Assembly: GCA_965220055.1 (NCBI GenBank)
Contig: CBDCPE010000004.1
Location: forward strand, 1,674,001-1,738,000
Direction: 5' to 3'
Length of the DNA: 64,000 nt
DNA from: Bin87 sp965220055
GTDB lineage: Bacteria; Chloroflexota; Dehalococcoidia; Lucifugimonadales; UBA3495
This document shows, piece after piece, positions 63,133 through 64,000 of the stretch; within the stretch, counting starts at the first letter, position 1; each line of letters begins with the position of its first letter. The notes below the pieces were generated by a model. It saw nothing but the letters and a program-made list of their open reading frames with translations. It searched no databases and had not been told where the DNA came from. Position numbers and translations under genes: made by a program.

Positions 63133-64000
63133 TCAGCTGCCGGGTGCCTCGGCCTCAAAGCTGGCTGCTTGAACCGCCAGGCTTGCGAAATCGGACACTT
63201 CGGTCAATTCCGGGAGCAGCAGCAGCACGCGGCGGGCCTCTTCCGCCACAGCCTGGAGGCTGCCCTCACGAGCCCAGTAGCTCCCGCGCAGGACCTCGGC
63301 GAATTCGGCAACCACCGCCGACAGTTGGAACGTAGGAGCGGTCTCTTCAAAGGAGGCGGCCAGATCGTTGTGGTGGAACTCCTGGTTGATTTCGACCACC
63401 TCGTTGAGTCCGACGTCCTCGTAGCGCATGTAAACCGTCCCGATGACGCCTTCGGCGCCTTCGCGGAGTTTCAGCTCGTAGAGGGCGGTTACGCTGTGTC
63501 CGGCGCCGATTTCGCCCGCGTCGCCCGCGTCGTTGCGGAAGTCGTCATCGGCCACGTCCCGGTTCTCGTAGCCCAGGAGGCGGTAGCGGCTGACAACCTC
63601 GGGGTTGAATGCGACCTGCACCTTGGCGTCCTTGGCGATGACCTGGAGGGTTCCGGTGAGGTCCTCGACGAAGATGCGGCGGGCTTCGGAGAGAGTGTCG
63701 ACGTAGTAGTAGGAGCCGTCGCCATCGTTGGCCAGCTGCTCCATCAGGATGTCGTTGTAGTTGCCCATTCCGAAACCGACGGTCGTGAGGGTCACGCCCT
63801 GGTCAACATGTTTCTGGATCTGGCGCAGCAGCGATTCGTGACCGGTGTTGCCGACGTTGCCGACGCCATCGGAGAGCACCATGACGCGGGTGATGCGATT
63901 GGACTGCACTTCGTCCACCGCCAGCTTGTAGGCGATTTTCAGGCCATCCTCGACATAGGTGGAGCCGCCCGGCTGCAACGAGTCGATGGCCTGCAGGATC
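63133..64000 (-). CDS. von Willebrand factor type A domain protein (YfbK-like), partial
   Basis: The frame is open through the end of the window; the 5' part, with the MIDAS DxSxS motif, lies beyond. What is visible is the second half of a VWA domain (QPGGSTYVEDGLKIAYKLA with the MIDAS threonine, VMVLSDGVGNVGNTGHE with the MIDAS aspartate) and a C-terminal beta-rich domain of the type found in YfbK-like proteins (FNPEVVSRYRLLGYENRDVADDDF, ALYELKLREG). The protein ends in Ala/Glu-rich helices. Relatives are secreted or periplasmic with a lipoprotein signal; the signal region is not in the window. No neighbour in the window explains its role. Confidence 0.85.
   Translation of the reverse strand, partial: ILQAIDSLQPGGSTYVEDGLKIAYKLAVDEVQSNRITRVMVLSDGVGNVGNTGHESLLRQIQKHVDQGVTLTTVGFGMGNYNDILMEQLANDGDGSYYYVDTLSEARRIFVEDLTGTLQVIAKDAKVQVAFNPEVVSRYRLLGYENRDVADDDFRNDAGDAGEIGAGHSVTALYELKLREGAEGVIGTVYMRYEDVGLNEVVEINQEFHHNDLAASFEETAPTFQLSAVVAEFAEVLRGSYWAREGSLQAVAEEARRVLLLLPELTEVSDFASLAVQAASFEAEAPGS

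Noticed and set aside
1..64000. rRNA, tRNA, prophage structural genes or a CRISPR locus
   Set aside because: Looked for conserved rRNA blocks, tRNA cloverleaf motifs (GTTCGAATC-type loops), phage genes and spaced repeats; none was convincing. A tRNA scan would settle the tRNA question.

Overview
The window is high-GC bacterial DNA with no rRNA or tRNA gene that I can see. The gene content (fused carboxyltransferase AccD-AccA, two acyl-CoA dehydrogenases, an LLM flavin enzyme, a Gfo/Idh/MocA oxidoreductase, methionine synthase with its activation domain as a separate gene, paired thymidylate-kinase-like genes beside Ppx/GppA) resembles Chloroflexota of the Dehalococcoidia/SAR202 kind. That is inference from gene style; no marker gene proves it.

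Bases 1-25,400 are an ordinary chromosomal block of mostly intact, tightly packed genes: tsaD, a CorC/HlyC-type membrane protein, a histidine phosphatase, tilS, accDA, Mrp and a SufT-like Fe-S factor, an N-acyl-D-amino-acid deacylase, a ribbon-helix-helix protein with a well-formed operator/promoter, two acyl-CoA dehydrogenases, tmk-like/tmk-like/ppx, an SDR, metH plus its activation-domain gene, a frameshifted ADP-ribosylglycohydrolase, and an M1 aminopeptidase.

Bases 25,500-49,400 are a graveyard of nested insertion sequences. In order: a truncated ISNCY-like element cut by a DDE-transposase IS; a two-gene module (PLD-like fragment plus a large helical protein with one in-frame TGA); an IS21 remnant; a nearly complete IS21 whose istB is split by two IS110 elements in tandem; a second ISNCY-like element split by a 2.9-kb passenger cassette with 9-bp target duplications, which itself carries an IS5; an amidase; the 3' part of an SMC-like ATPase gene cut off by an IS630 that carries six 15-bp repeats. 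The insertion order can be read from the target duplications and from host reading frames that rejoin exactly. The most informative feature is the pair of IS110 leaders. Each contains, at the same aligned positions, one short tract identical to the left flank of its own insertion site and one tract identical to its own right end, and both tracts differ between the copies in step with those sites. This is the pattern expected of bridge RNAs.

Bases 49,800-54,200 return to metabolic genes (LLM oxidoreductase, beta-propeller/NHL protein with an in-frame TAG, Gfo/Idh/MocA oxidoreductase, amidase fragment, RidA). Bases 54,800-62,900 look like a defence island: an IetA/IetS-type AAA ATPase-subtilase pair, a small element with 44-bp inverted repeats that encodes only a transposase-type HTH, a uracil-DNA-glycosylase-like protein, a zinc-ribbon protein with an Rx4H (HEPN-like) motif, a frameshifted HNH fragment and a pentapeptide-repeat membrane protein. 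The window ends inside a von Willebrand factor A protein.

There are many frameshifts and nonsense codons in mobile and non-mobile genes. Real decay is expected around the ISs, but assembly errors cannot be excluded from sequence alone.
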